Positions 36,257 to 47,791 of a stretch of DNA of 64,000 nt are shown here, piece after piece. The position numbers and the translations under genes were made by a program. Each line of letters begins with the position of its first letter. Position 1 is the first letter of the stretch. The notes beneath the pieces were generated by a model. The model was not told the origin of the DNA. It searched no databases and saw only the letters and a program-made list of their open reading frames with translations. Origin of the DNA: Ypsolopha sequella. Lineage: Eukaryota > Arthropoda > Insecta > Lepidoptera > Ypsolophidae. The DNA is taken from contig OW203988.1 in NCBI GenBank assembly GCA_934047225.1, positions 1,922,001-1,986,000 on the forward strand, read 5' to 3'.

Positions 36257-37082
36257 CTAGAACAGAGAAAATAAATGTTATTTAGTGCACGTGCAATAAA
36301 TTATATTTATATGGCGACACAAATACATAATGAGGGTATATTCCACACTAGCAGAGAAGTCGTATGAACGACCACTCTTGGTCTAAAAAATTTAGAACAT
36401 AATATCCCAAGATCCCAATTTCACTCGATTTTATAGCATTCATCACTTTTTGGTTATAAAAACTTATCGAGTAAACGTTTACTGCACAAATTTTTAGCGC
36501 GTTCACTAAATAAGTTATATAATAGCTCTATGAAAGTAACTGGATTGCTAATTCATTGTCAAAGTAACTTTTTCTGCTCCTTTATTCGACATTTCATTAG
36601 TACAGCGTCAATGTAGTATGATAGCTGTTCACACCACTAAATAAGATCTCTGTTGCTATTACACCACTCAATGTCGTATGAAAGCTTTTTGAATGCCTTT
36701 CATACAACTTATATGTTAAAGTTGAGTAAAAGTTCTAAAATTATCTATGACAGCACCAAATGTATTCCATACACTATATTTTAACATCATCATACAGCAA
36801 CATTATGGTATGAAAGGTCTATGAAATATTTTACAGCAATTTAAAATAAAACGCCATTTTCTATACAAGAACATGGATTATAATCATTGGAGAAAAATAA
36901 AAAGAATTGGGGGCTTTGGACGTAAAGTAAAAAGAGCGTACAAACAGCTACATACATATAAACGAGTGCTCACGCCTGGCTCCTAGAGGGGTAGATAGAA
37001 ACCACAGATTTCCATCTGCTATGATCCTAACAAACCTTTTTTGCCTCTTCTAAATCCATCAATATTTATACAGATTTAGTCG
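36257..37082. other. Possible intronic spacer
   Basis: A+T-rich sequence with repeated TATGAAAG and TTTCATAC words (36520-36830) but no clear tandem structure or ORF. If the adjacent GPCR exon is real, this would be intron. Confidence 0.35.
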
Positions 37083-37372
37083 AACAACTAATAGTCTTAT
37101 TGTCAAGAATCGCAACAGGCTTTATTGATTGTCCTTCCCTTTTAAAAAAATCAAAGTTTTATGTCCCAAATAGATTGCGACGCAGTTTCACTGTATTTTC
37201 TTTAACAACTGTATATTCAAACTACAGGCAAAATGCGTATTTGTGGCGAGCGTGTAGCAAATTTAATGCAAAATCTCAGGAATTTGATCTCGATTTGTTC
37301 CCTCTATCTGTAGCAGGAATAAGATCGAAAATAAGTGCGAAGTTCTTTAAAAATAAATTTCGTTTGGTTTAA
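37083..37372 (+). pseudogene. Jockey-like RT C-terminal fragment
   Basis: About 95 codons with FIDCPSLLKKSKFYVPNRLR and DLDLFPLSVAGIRSKI, which match the tail of Jockey-type ORF2 proteins. It stops at 37370-37372 and is followed by an A+T-rich 3' UTR ending in an AATAAACAAATAAATAAA-type tail near 37700-37720. Everything upstream is missing. Confidence 0.6.
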
Positions 37373-38206
37373 ATATTAAATAACTTAGTTTACCACGGTT
37401 TATTTATGTTTAATTTTTTATTTTTACTAGCTTTTACTTTTATTTTCATAATAACGTTTGTGTTCAGAATACCGGTGTTTTATTATCATTTTGTTAATAT
37501 ACAAACATATTTAAAAATGTAATATAATAACTTACTACTAAACTAATTACTACATTTTTAAAAATATTAGTAATATAAGGTAGAAAACCCCGTACAATGT
37601 ATAAAGACTTAATCTATAACTATAAATGGAAACTTTTAATTGGCCTTCTGTAATATTACATTTAAGTTTATATGCTATTTCTTGTGCTGTAAGTTTTCCG
37701 AATAAACAAATAAATAAATTAACTAAAAAAATCTAAATCTACGCTGGCTGAAACTACTGATTGTCTACCATTAAGTCAAGATCAAGATTATTCAAAGGGA
37801 ACAAATTTTTTGAACTGTTATTTAAACATTCGAGAGGAGAGGTTATTATGATCAGTTGAAAAAAGTAATGGGCAGTTATTTTTTTTATCGGCGGTTGGTA
37901 AATTTGTCCCATTTGACAAGTTCGGTAACGACCTATAAATAAATTTATTTCATCGCATAATTCAGCTGCTAAATAAAATCCACATTAAAGTGTTTTTATA
38001 CTTGGTAACTTGGCCCTTGTATCCCTGTGAAATAAGGTCGCAAATACGTCCGTTTCTTTACCTTACTTTTGTCTGATATTGCTTATTTGTATAATCCACA
38101 TGATGGCTCCTTTCCATAAAGCTTTAAGTGTGTAGGATCATGTTCAAAATTAAACTTAAATATGAAGGCAAACGAACCAAAAATATTTTAAATTATTTGT
38201 ATTTGT
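37373..38206. other. 3' UTR of the RT relic, then A+T-rich spacer
   Basis: 37373-37720 is the likely 3' UTR and tail. 37721-38206 shows no gene; it leads into the tandem array. Confidence 0.4.
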
Positions 38207-39262
38207 GTATAATGGGTTGGTCCCATTTTAAACTGCCAATGGAGTTACTAGTTACTAGTTACTTCTCTTTGTGTGAAATGGGTTGGTCCCATTTTAAACT
38301 GCTAGTGGAGTTACAAGTTAATAGTTACGTCTCTTTGTGTATATTGGGTTAATCCCATTTTAAACTGCCAGTGGAGTTATTAGTCACTAGTAACTAGTTA
38401 CGTCTCTTTGTAAATAACGGGTTGGTCCCATTTTAAACTGCCATTGGAGTTATTAGTAACTAGTTACATCTCTTTGTTTATAATGAGTTGGTCCCATTTT
38501 AAGCTGCCAGTGGAGTTATTAGTTACTTGTTACTAGTTACGTCTCTTTGTATATAATGGGTTGATCCCATTTTAAACTGCCAGTGGAGTTATTAGTTACT
38601 AGTTGCGTCTCTTTGTATATAATGAGTTGGTCCCATTTTAAGCTGCCAGTGGAGTTATTAGTTACTAGTTACTAGTTACTAGTTACTAGTTACGTCTCTT
38701 TGTATATAATGGGTTGATCCCATTTTAAACTGCCAGTGGAGTTATTAGTTACGTCTCTTTGTATTTAATGGGTTGGTCCCATTTTTAACTGTCAGTGGAG
38801 TTATTAGTTACTAGTTGCGTCTCTTTGTATATAATGAGTTGGTCCCATTTTAAGCTGCCAGTGGAGTTATTAGTTACTAGTTACTAGTTACTAGTTACTA
38901 GTTACGTCTCTTTGTATATAATGGGTTGATCCCATTTTAAACTGCCAGTGGAGTTATTAGTTACGTCTCTTTGTATTTAATGGGTTGGTCCCATTTTTAA
39001 CTGCCAGTGGAGTTATTAGTTACGTCTCTTTGTATTTAATGGGTTGGTCCCATTTTTAACTGCCAGTGGAGTTATTAGTTACTAGTTGCGTCTCTTTGTA
39101 TATAATGAGTTGGTCCCATTTTAAGCTGCCAGTGGAGTTATTAGTTACTAGTTACTAGTTACTAGTTACTAGTTACTAGTTACGTCTCTTTGTATATAAT
39201 GGGTTGGTCCCATTTTAAGCTGTAAGTGAAGTTACTTGTTACTAGTTACTTTTTAAAATAAT
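38207..39262 (+). repeat. Tandem array of about 66-bp units with a variable TTACTAG heptamer
   Basis: Each unit contains GGTTGGTCCCATTTTAAACT, GCCAGTGGAGTTATTAG and CGTCTCTTTGTATATAAT. Between them are one to five copies of a 7-bp TTACTAG word, so unit length changes in steps of about 7 bp. A GGTTGATCCC version alternates with GGTTGGTCCC. No conserved ORF. Confidence 0.9.
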
Positions 39263-39736
39263 ACCGTAAGGCTAAACTACAAACTTTTGCCGTTACAATT
39301 TCCTCATATTATTATATTAAATACAACTACATATTAGATAAAGATTTTTTTAGTTATATTGTTTTTTACATTATATTTAACGTGTAACACGTGTATTACA
39401 AAAATAGATAATTTGATTTGATTTGATAAATATATCAACCTATCATATCAAGGTGAACCGCTTCAGTTTTCAATTTTTGTCAATTACCCTCACTTTGTCT
39501 GAGAATTGATTGAAATTTTACAGGACGAATAATTTGATTATAAGAACAAAGACATGACCTTGATAAGTTTCTTGCCCTTTTTCTCAGCAAACTAATCAAA
39601 GTGGGGGAGTTCAGTACAAGTGAGGCATGATAAAATCAACAGAAATGACAACTGCGAGGAAAAAGTCTGGTTTTTCTATTAATCGATACCAAGTGCTTTG
39701 TAAATATTCAATCTTTTAAAGATTTATCAAATCCAA
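39263..39736. other. A+T-rich spacer
   Basis: No gene. 39548-39625 shares a diverged block (ACATGACCTTG, AAGTTTCTTGC, GGAGTT) with 50866-50935, probably part of a dispersed repeat. Confidence 0.4.
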
Positions 39737-39781
39737 ATGTTTAAAACTGGAATGTTATTTATTGGTAGAACTCCCACCCTA

Positions 39782-41390
39782 CGCTACGCTAGTGCAACAT
39801 ACGCTAGTGCAACATACGCTAGTGCAACGTACGCTAGTGCAACATACGCTAGTGCAACATACGCTAGTGCAACATACGCTAGTGCAACATACGCTAGTGC
39901 AACATACGCTAGTGCAACATACGCTAGTGCAACATACGCTAGTGCAACATACGCTAGTGCAACATACGCTAGTGCAACATACGCTAGTGCAACATACGCT
40001 AGTGCAACATACGCTAGTGCAACATACGCTAGTGCGACATACGCTAGTGCAACATACGCTAGTGCAACATACGCTAGTGCAACATACGCTAGTGCAACAT
40101 ACGCTAGTGCAACATACGCTAGTGCAACATACGCTAGTGCAACATACGCTAGTGCAACATACGCTAGTGCAACACACGCTAGTGCAACATACGCTAGTGC
40201 AACATACGCTAGTGCAACATACGCTAGTGCAACATACGCTAGTGCAACATACGCTAGTGCAACATACGCTAGTGCAACATACGCTAGTGCAACATACGCT
40301 AGTGCAACATACGCTAGTGCAACATACGCTAGTGCAACATACGCTAGTGCAACATACGCTAGTGCAACATACGCTAGTCCAACATACGCTAGTGCAACAT
40401 ACGCTAGTGCAACATACGCTAGTGCAACATACGCTAGTGCAACATACGCTAGTCCAACATACGCTAGTGCAACATACGCTAGTGCAACATACGCTAGTGC
40501 AACATACGCTAGTGCAACATACGCTAGTGCAACATACGCTAGTGCAACATACGCTAGTGCAACATACGCTAGTGCAACATACGCTAGTGCAACATACGCT
40601 AGTGCAACAAACGCTAGTGCAACATACGCTAGTGCAACATACGCTAGTGCAACATACGCTAGTGCAACATACGCTAGTGCAACATACGCTAGTGCAACAT
40701 ACGCTAGTGCAACATACGCTAGTGCAACATACGCTAGTGCAACATACGCTAGTGCAACATACGCTAGTGCAACATACGCTAGTGCAACATACGCTAGTCC
40801 AACATACGCTAGTGCAACATACGCTAGTGCAACATACGCTAGTGCAACATACGCTAGTGCAACATACGCTAGTCCAACATACGCTAGTCCAACATACGCT
40901 AGTGCAACATACGCTAGTGCAACATACGCTAGTGCAACATACGCTAGTGCAACATACGCTAGTGCAACATACGCTAGTCCAACATACGCTAGTGCAACAT
41001 ACGCTAGTCCAACATACGCTAGTGCAACATACGCTAGTGCAACATACGCTAGTGCAACATACGCTAGTGCAACATACGCTAGTGCAACATACGCTAGTGC
41101 AACATACGCTAGTGCAACATACGCTAGTGCAACATACGCTAGTGCAACATACGCTAGTGCAACATACGCTAGTGCAACATACGCTAGTGCAACATACGCT
41201 AGTGCAACATACGCTAGTGCAACATACGCTAGTGCAACATACGCTAGTGCAACATACGCTAGTGCAACATACGCTAGTGCAACATACGCTAGTGCAACAT
41301 ACGCTAGTGCAACATACGCTAGTGCAACATACGCTAGTGCAACATACGCTAGAGCAACATACGCTAGTGCGACAGACGCAAGTTCGATGA
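39782..41390 (+). repeat. 15-bp tandem array, about 107 copies
   Basis: The unit is ACGCTAGTGCAACAT, nearly invariant over 1.6 kb. Variants are single substitutions (GTCC for GTGC several times, one CGACAT, one CACACG, one CAAACG). Because 15 is a multiple of 3, several frames stay open: Ala-Ser-Ala-Thr-Tyr, Leu-Val-Gln-His-Thr, and on the minus strand Cys-Cys-Thr-Ser-Val. A 576-aa frame from ATG 39737 to 41467 exists but is best explained by the repeat. In that frame most variants change the amino acid (Ala to Pro, Tyr to His, Tyr to Asn), which does not suggest constraint. Confidence 0.95.
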
Positions 41391-41467
41391 ACGAGTTTCG
41401 TACCGTTATTAATAAAAAGTTACAATTTATTCTTTCAAGCGACGATAGGAGGAAAAAGTTGTATTAG

Positions 41468-41743
41468 TGATAAAATTCGACTTCCAGTTTTTGATTGACC
41501 TTTGCGAGTAGAGGGTCATATCTTAACTATTAGAGCTATTTAGGGCTATGGTAACTAATACCTGAAAAACTCAAACTAGACATTATCACAGCTTCTTTGT
41601 TTTATAGATAAATGTAGCAAAACAAATATTGGTAAATAATTTAAAAATTCCTAGCTTTAAAATTTTAATCAGAATAAACGTGGTTGGCATCAGCCCCTCT
41701 ATTATGTATATTTGGTTGTATGTTCTAAATTGGTTACCTAGGT
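41468..41743. other. A+T-rich spacer
   Basis: No gene or repeat recognised. Confidence 0.4.
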
Positions 41744-41930
41744 TAGTTGCCAACTGGACTGGGTGCCTGTCATCAAAAACATAGATAAAAATTGAACTTT
41801 CAAAATTGCCGTTATTGAACTATATACGAACTGTGTCGTCACTTCAAGTGCGAAACACAATCGGAATTCGATAGTATAGGTATACATATCTATATTTTTG
41901 ATGATAGGCACCCAGTCAAGTTAGCAACTA
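41744..41930. mobile_element. Short MITE-like foldback element
   Basis: The left end AGTTGCCAACTGGACTGGG is mirrored at the right by CCCAGTCAAGTTAGCAACT. The match continues inward over about 40 bp, including GTGCCTGTCATCAAAAA against TTTTTGATGATAGGCAC. Only about 100 bp of A+T-rich non-coding sequence lies between the arms. A 2-bp TA flank is possible. Confidence 0.65.
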
Positions 41931-42009
41931 AAGATATATTATTGAAACTAAAGACTTATCAAGTAAATAATGAAAATAAAACATAAAATTAACCTATTTT
42001 ATTATTTTA

Positions 42010-42258
42010 TTTATTAATAAAAAACTGCCTAAGCGCGTGCGACCTATCTAACAAAACACCACACCATGGGATTGACGAGAAAAAAAAAATCATCTCCAAT
42101 TTACGTGTAGGGGAGGTAAACAAAAAAAAAATCTTCAAGATTTTCTTTTACCACTTTCTTGGCATGATTAATATGTATATGTATACCCATGCCAAATTAC
42201 AGCTTTCTATTTCTCAGAGCCTCTGAGCTAAGGCGCGGATAGATAGACAAATGGACGG
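42010..42258 (+). repeat. Interspersed repeat, left part
   Basis: Contains GGCATGATTAATATGTATAT and a GACAAATGGACGG stretch of a kind I recall from the interior of the common lepidopteran repeat family that also ends in GGGTTCC. It is cut off at about 42258, where an RT relic begins. A matching end segment is found at 43863-43945. Confidence 0.45.
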
Positions 42259-43353
42259 CCATCGACAACAAACAAATAACGGTGCTAGCATTATTGGACT
42301 TCAGGACCGCATTCAACTATGTCAATTTTGAGATTCTCCTGGGAGTCCTCCTTCACTAGTAACAGAATGGATTGATTCATATTTACGCTATCGAGAGAAG
42401 TGCATTTGTTCTGATGATGTTACATCAGAGTGGTGTGAACTTACTGTTGGTGTTGCCCAAGGTGGCGTCCTTTCACCTCTATTATTTTATTTTTTATAAA
42501 TTCTATCACGGAAACGTTAACTTCTCGCTACCATCTCTATGCAAATGATTTGCAACTTTATCGCCATTTTCTAATGGAGGATGTAGAAACAGCTATCCAA
42601 GGAATGAAACATGACCTAAACTGTATCTTTAACTGTGCAAAGACTGGCCTCCTCGTAAACCATCAGAAATCATACGTTTTATTGATCGGAAGCAAGTACT
42701 GACTGGATGTTCTCAATAATCAAACGATTCCATCTATAATTTACAACGGGATCCCAATCGTCTTTTCCGGCAAAGTTAAATGTTTAGATGTTATATTCGA
42801 CAGCAGCCTGACCTGGGTTGCCCATGTGAATGAAACCAGCAGAAGAGTTTATGGCGCATTTCACTCCATAAAGCAACTCCAGAAATTTCTGCCCTTAAAG
42901 TTTGCTCAGACGCTTCTTCTTTCCACCATTAACTTTGGTGATGTCTATCTCATTGATGATAACGAGGAGTTGTTAAATAAACTCTAGCGACTTCAGAACT
43001 TAGCTATCCGATTTATATTGGTCTTCGTAAATATGATCACGTCTCTCATTTTCGTAAAGAATTAAAATGGTTACCCAATCCGTTTTTGCCATAAAGTTCA
43101 CATTTTGTCCCATCTCTTTAATAAACCTAATCCACTTTCTGCGGCTTACCTTCGTGAAAGTTTTGAGTTTTTGATCTCCAGGACTTTCTCCCTCCTTAAA
43201 ACCCCTAGACATAACACCTGCGCTTATTGAAACTGAAACAGTATCTAATCAGTCCAAATATGTAATGCTCTTCCACATAGATTCGCGATTGTCTTACTAT
43301 CGGTTCCTTTAAGAAAAAGCTTAAAGAACACTACCTCTCACAATCTCAGTAGG
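42259..43353 (+). pseudogene. Jockey-like reverse transcriptase relic with many stops
   Basis: The interrupted translation shows ALLDFRTAFNYVNFEILL, GVAQGGVLSPLLF, then a decayed catalytic box LYANDLQLY (the usual YADD has become YAND). Later come GLLVNHQKSYVL, VKCLDVIFDSSLTWVAHV and SLLKTPRHNT. Several in-frame stops and frameshifts occur and endonuclease and ORF1 are missing. An old 5' truncated copy. Bases 43354-43862 behind it are probably its 3' UTR. Confidence 0.75.
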
Positions 43354-43862
43354 TAAATATTATATAAGGTCCAAACATATGAAGTGAATAAAATTTAAGG
43401 GATGTTTATTTGGAATAGTTGTTTAATATCATCAGCTGACTACCTACAATTAAGCTAACTTATGTTTTTATCAAAATTAATTATTTCCTATGAAAATGGG
43501 GTCTTCTAATGACAAACAATCATCCCCTGAAATTTATTTACTTAAAATGCTTGGACCTTATATATGTAGTTTATTAAGTTTATGTAGTTAATTACACACT
43601 ATCTATATTTATGATATTTTATGGATTGTATTTATAAGTACTGATATCAATTTTTATTTTGTAATTAGCCTTAGGGGTACTTGTATAATTCTTTGTATGT
43701 TCTTCTTCTCTCTGTACACGTGTATGATTACTTCGTTTATGTTACTTTTTCCTATTGTGATGGTTTTCCTGTCACAAGTCTCTGTTTAGAGATAAGCTCA
43801 CCAATGTGTATCTTTTTTAACTGTAATTTTGTTTATGTTTATATTTCCGTATACAATAAAGA
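43354..43862 (+). other. Probable 3' UTR of the RT relic
   Basis: A+T-rich, without convincing coding sequence. It ends near ATACAATAAAG (43852-43862), which contains a polyadenylation-signal-like AATAAA. Confidence 0.4.
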
Positions 43863-43950
43863 ATGGACGAACGGACCGAAAGATGAACGGACATGGTGAA
43901 ATTATAAGGGTTCCTTGTCGTGTACGAAACTCTAAAAAAGGAAATTAATT
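43863..43950 (+). repeat. Interspersed repeat, right part
   Basis: GGACGAACGGACC followed by ACATGGTGAAATTATAAGGG and TTCC resembles the terminal segment of the same family as 42010-42258. If so, the RT relic was inserted within that copy. Confidence 0.4.
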
Positions 43951-43984
43951 TAACAAAATAAACCCTAAGATCTAAGCAGATGCT

Positions 43985-44120
43985 AAGCTCCTTTTTAAAG
44001 AGTTATCTGCACGGCTGATCGACGCTTGTGGGGACCCGAAGGCTGGCGCGTATCTTAGCTAGACAATCAGTCTGACCATTCAAAGAGGAAACGCTGCCAG
44101 CGTTTCCACAAGATGGTGGC
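43985..44120 (+). pseudogene. RTE-clade ORF2 C-terminal relic
   Basis: The translation reads LIDACGDPKAGAYLS, a TAG stop, then ISLTIQRGNAASVS. The phrase LTIQRGNAAS is a hallmark of the extreme C terminus of lepidopteran RTE-type retrotransposons. Only this tail remains. Confidence 0.65.
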
Positions 44121-44835
44121 GATCTAGATAGGATTTTAGGGTTTTAGGTTAGTGTTTTGTTTTAGGCAAGTTTTATTTTGTAGGTAGGTTTTTAATGTTA
44201 TTTGAGTATTATTTTGTTTCAATAAAAGCTTTCACAAAATAATAATAAACCATCCTTTGGTAAGTGTACAAAAATTCACATTGGTGAGATAAATTACTTC
44301 CAAATAATGTTATGCTTAATTTTATTGTATTAATTGATTAATTATGTATTAATCTTTAGTATGGTTGTTTTCCCAAGATAATATTTGTCGTTCCATTTTC
44401 CTATACATTTTCGTTTACACATGGGCAAAATAAGTCCGTGCGTTCAGTTTGAAGCTATAAGCATTAAGTATCAATTAAGTAATATAATCAAATAGATTTG
44501 GGTAATTAGACCAGTGATTGAGTACTAGATACGGCCACGTAGCGACCGCTAGGAGGCGCTTCGTGCACCGCACTTACATGCTTTATATATGTCACCGCCT
44601 TGTAGTTAAATAAGCTTCTTAATTGAACGGCTAGGTTATTAACTAATTGGCAGCATCCAATGGAACGGCTCAAAGATGCTAAACCCATTAGTTGAACGCA
44701 ACGTCGAACCAGAGAGCTGAACGACGCTTAGCCTTTTAGTTGAATGATATTTTAATATATTGTTCGCGTAGCCAAGAGACCATATGTACACATATTTTTT
44801 TTTTCTGCGAATACTAATACAAAATACACCTTAAA
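44121..44835. other. A+T-rich spacer
   Basis: Two loose GAACG and TTAACTAATTGG words near 44620-44730 but no gene or clear repeat. Confidence 0.35.
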
Positions 44836-45205
44836 AGTGCAGGTACTAAAACTGAGTAAGAAGTGCGGGTGCTAAAACTAAGTAGAAAGTGCAGGTGCTG
44901 AAACTAAGTAGAAAGTGCAGCTGTTAATACTGAGTGAAAAATGCAGGTGCTAAAACTGAGTAGAAAGTGCAGGTGCTAAAACTAAGTAGAAAATGCAGGT
45001 GCTAAAACTGAGTTGAAAGTGCAGGTGTTAAAACTGAGAGAAAAATGCAGGTGCTAAAACTGAGTAAAAAGTGCAGGTGTTAAAACTGAGTAGAAAGTGC
45101 AGGGCTTAAAACTAAGTATAAAGTGCATGGCTTAAAACTAAGTATAAAGTGCAGGTGTTAAAACTAAGTAAAAAGTGCAGGTATTAAGACTAAGTAGAAA
45201 GACCG
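44836..45205 (+). repeat. 26-bp tandem array, about 14 copies
   Basis: The consensus unit is GTGCAGGTGCTAAAACTGAG plus TAGAAA. Units vary mainly at CTGAG/CTAAG and TGCT/TGTT. 26 is not a multiple of 3 and no ORF persists. Confidence 0.9.
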
Positions 45206-45536
45206 GTGTTCAAAGATGAGTTATAAACCAAACACATTTAGACTAATTTTGTCAAAGAAAAGCTTCGAAAATGTTGTAACATAAACGATGAAAGTTTAAA
45301 AGGCGTCTAAATAGGAGGCTGATTTTACCATCCGTCGGTGACAAATACATATGGTTATTAGAAGACTCATCTTCAGCCTAGCTTAGGGCTTTTATAGTTC
45401 CTTTATAATTAGTTAATTTCCTTTTATTCAGAATCACGTTAGAGGGCAAGTTTACGAGTAAACGTGCGTGATCCAATTAATTGGTAAAAGTAAAGTAAAG
45501 CTCTACCTGTTCCTTTTATATTTACACTGATTTATG
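45206..45536. other. A+T-rich spacer
   Basis: No gene or repeat recognised. Confidence 0.35.
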
Positions 45537-45592
45537 TATGTATACTTATGTATAGGTATGTTTAAACATATACATAAGTATACATATATAGT
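45537..45592. repeat. A+T-rich palindrome
   Basis: TATGTATACTTATGTATA on the left is the reverse complement of TATACATAAGTATACATA on the right, centred on GTTTAAAC (about 45560-45567). A small bulge separates the arms. It could form a cruciform or hairpin; no further function can be read. Confidence 0.7.
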
Positions 45593-45629
45593 ATAATTTT
45601 ATCTATTTATTCTTTACACCGCCTCTACA

Positions 45630-45775
45630 CATTGTTTTCTTTCTTTTAAGAGATCGCTTTTTAGTGATACGAGTAAGACCGCCAATTGTATCCTACTTTT
45701 ACTTTTTAAATTGTCTATTTACTTAGTTTTTGGTGTGCAATAAAGAATATTGTATTGTTCATTGTATTGTAAAGC
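45630..45775 (+). mobile_element. 3' end fragment of a lepidopteran RTE-type element
   Basis: Contains GAGTAAGACCGCCAATTGTA, then TTGGTGTGCAATAAAGAATA and a TTGTATTG-type tail (about 45748-45775). This phrase order is familiar from the 3' UTR and tail of abundant lepidopteran RTE elements. No coding part is attached here. Confidence 0.6.
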
Positions 45776-46035
45776 TAAGAGTTTTTTCTGCTCTGAATTT
45801 CCTAAAGTTTAATTATTTCTTGTTAAATTGTATTTCGAATTACCTTTTATTTACAACAAAAAAAAAAAAACTTAAATGAATCGGCCTGATTCTAGATTTT
45901 GGATAGGAATTTTGTTATTTGACCAAGAGGTTTCAGGACTAAATAAATGGGATTTACCCGGAATGAACCGGTATTTCTATCTTGGTCTTACACTTTCTAA
46001 GCTGGCAACATATAAACAAAAAAACATGATAAAAT

Positions 46036-46066
46036 ATCGTCACGACATGAATCCCCGAAGGGGTGT
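46036..46066 (-). repeat. SINE body fragment
   Basis: Matches, with a few differences, the body of the SINE at 35846-36098: shared CACGACATGAATCCCCGA-like core and GGGGTGT. Same strand orientation. No tRNA-like head is attached. Confidence 0.55.
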
Positions 46067-46444
46067 TAAAGTTGTAAAGAGAAAAAAAAACTTAGAATAC
46101 TATATGGGTATCACATTGTAGATATTAAAGAGCTGATCAATGATACTGGAACATCATTGGCGCTGATTGTAAAAATATATACCTACCTTAAGTATATTTA
46201 CTGGAACTGATTTCGAGAAATCTTTGAAAAACTCCAAAAAAAGGTATGATGCGGTATCTCTGAAACTGGTGAACCAAGAAATATGAAAAAAAATACGATT
46301 GTACGTGGACATCCACGGCACGGAAGCGCGAGTCCGTGAATCTGACTCGAACTTGACTGGTTTTCTTACTTTCGAATTCAAACATGCACCCCACAGATAG
46401 ATAAGGTCCGTGACTTTCGAAATTCTTATTCTTTATTACGAGTA

Positions 46445-46505
46445 TAAGCGACCCTTGACCGCTGGGTCATTGGGTTAACAGGCGGGCGCTCTGCCACCCG
46501 GACAC
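46445..46505 (-). repeat. tRNA-like SINE head, degenerate
   Basis: On the minus strand GGTGGCAGAGCGCCCGCCTG resembles a tRNA A box and D arm, and GGTCAAGGGTCGC occupies the B-box position about 40 bp later. The B box is poor and no cloverleaf closes, so it is more likely a SINE remnant than a tRNA gene. Confidence 0.35.
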
Positions 46506-46721
46506 AGAGACGGTCTGGTATTGACAGCTGATCATAGATACGTATTGTGAAATATTTAAAATGTAGAAGGCGGACGGAGTTGCCGCTAAGCGACAAAAGA
46601 AGAAGCATAGCAATGGCGGCAGTTTGTAAGTGTGTGAGTGGATTGAGTAGTAGTGGTTGAGTGGATTGAGGATGGATCATAGACTTACTATAATTTGAAT
46701 GTGTGTGTAGCGGGCTCGTAC

Positions 46722-46838
46722 GTACAGTGGAGACAGCATCAAGTAAGACACATTGGACTTTGTACCTATCTTATATTCTTCTCTGTAGGGGCTAATGTCG
46801 TACTGCAACTGTATAGCTTGATGTGGTCTCCACTGTAC
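46722..46838. repeat. Short foldback, 22-bp arms
   Basis: GTACAGTGGAGACAGCATCA (46722-46741) is largely the reverse complement of TGATGTGGTCTCCACTGTAC (46819-46838). The loop is about 75 bp. It could be a small MITE or a hairpin transcript. Confidence 0.55.
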
Positions 46839-47790
46839 AAGCGAGTAGGCTTACTACAGGTTCTTTAGGTTTGCTTAGCGAAACTCCATCCACCTTTTTT
46901 TGTACGTTCATTGTTTGTGCATTGGTAACAACATGTAATAAAGCATGACATGGCATCTGATTTATTAATGACTTTAAAATTACTAATTACCTTCATTGTT
47001 ATATTGCTTGAGCATTTAATTTGTAAATATTTGTAGGGTCCCTGCGGAGTATGGTTTGACTTGAAGGGGAGAAAAATATTAGTAAAAGGGATCATTTCAA
47101 TTTAAAAGAAGATGTAGTGCGTAGTATTGGAAAAAGAATGTTTCAGTAAGTGGGACAAGAGTTAATAAATAAATAATATAGCGTTAGTTAAGGACTCGAT
47201 CACGCCAGCTTAGGAGAACTCATACTATTCAAGCCAAATTGGGGACATACTGTATACGTCAAGAAAAAGCAGCCGGAATAGAAAACGATTGGACCAATGA
47301 ATGTGGAAGATTATCATTAAAATTGCGAGTGCGTTGATATCATAAATGTTTTACATGAACTGGGCTCACTTATTTTACTGTACAAGAAGGTACTGACTGT
47401 GACTGTCAACCGTAACACGCCCAGAGGGTGCAGATAGGGCTCCGATACATCTGCCCTTTGTTAAAGGAGTTATGGACAGAATCGACTTTTTATTGTGTCG
47501 AAAATATTGTGCAAAAACAATCTTTCGATCCTTGATGTAGATTCAATAGTTGTTATCACAAGATCTACCTAATAGAGATTCCTTGAGGACCCCAAAAGTA
47601 TACAAAATAGCCATTGACTGATGCGGGCACAGTAACATTCGTGAGGCAAAACGTAATAACACACGACTGAAAGAGCACATACGAAGTATAAAAAGCTTGA
47701 CATAAACGGCAGTATATTCGTTTTGATAAATCTATGAAAAATAAGATTATGAAAATATTTAAAAATATTAGGCATTCGAATGCCGCCAAG
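46839..47790. other. Spacer without recognised features
   Basis: Mixed-composition sequence. Open frames of 74-80 codons are present on the minus strand but none resembles a known protein. Confidence 0.35.
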
Positions 47791-47791
47791 A

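Noticed and set aside
39779..40177. Cys-rich minus-strand protein (Cys-Cys-Thr-Ser-Val repeats)
   Set aside because: A shadow of the same 15-bp repeat.
39737..41467. 576-aa Ala/Ser/Thr/Tyr-rich structural protein gene
   Set aside because: The frame is open because the unit is 15 bp; it has no signal peptide and most variants in that frame are non-synonymous. Kept as a repeat with a finding.
46445..46505. tRNA gene
   Set aside because: Weak B box and no closed acceptor stem; treated as a SINE-head remnant.
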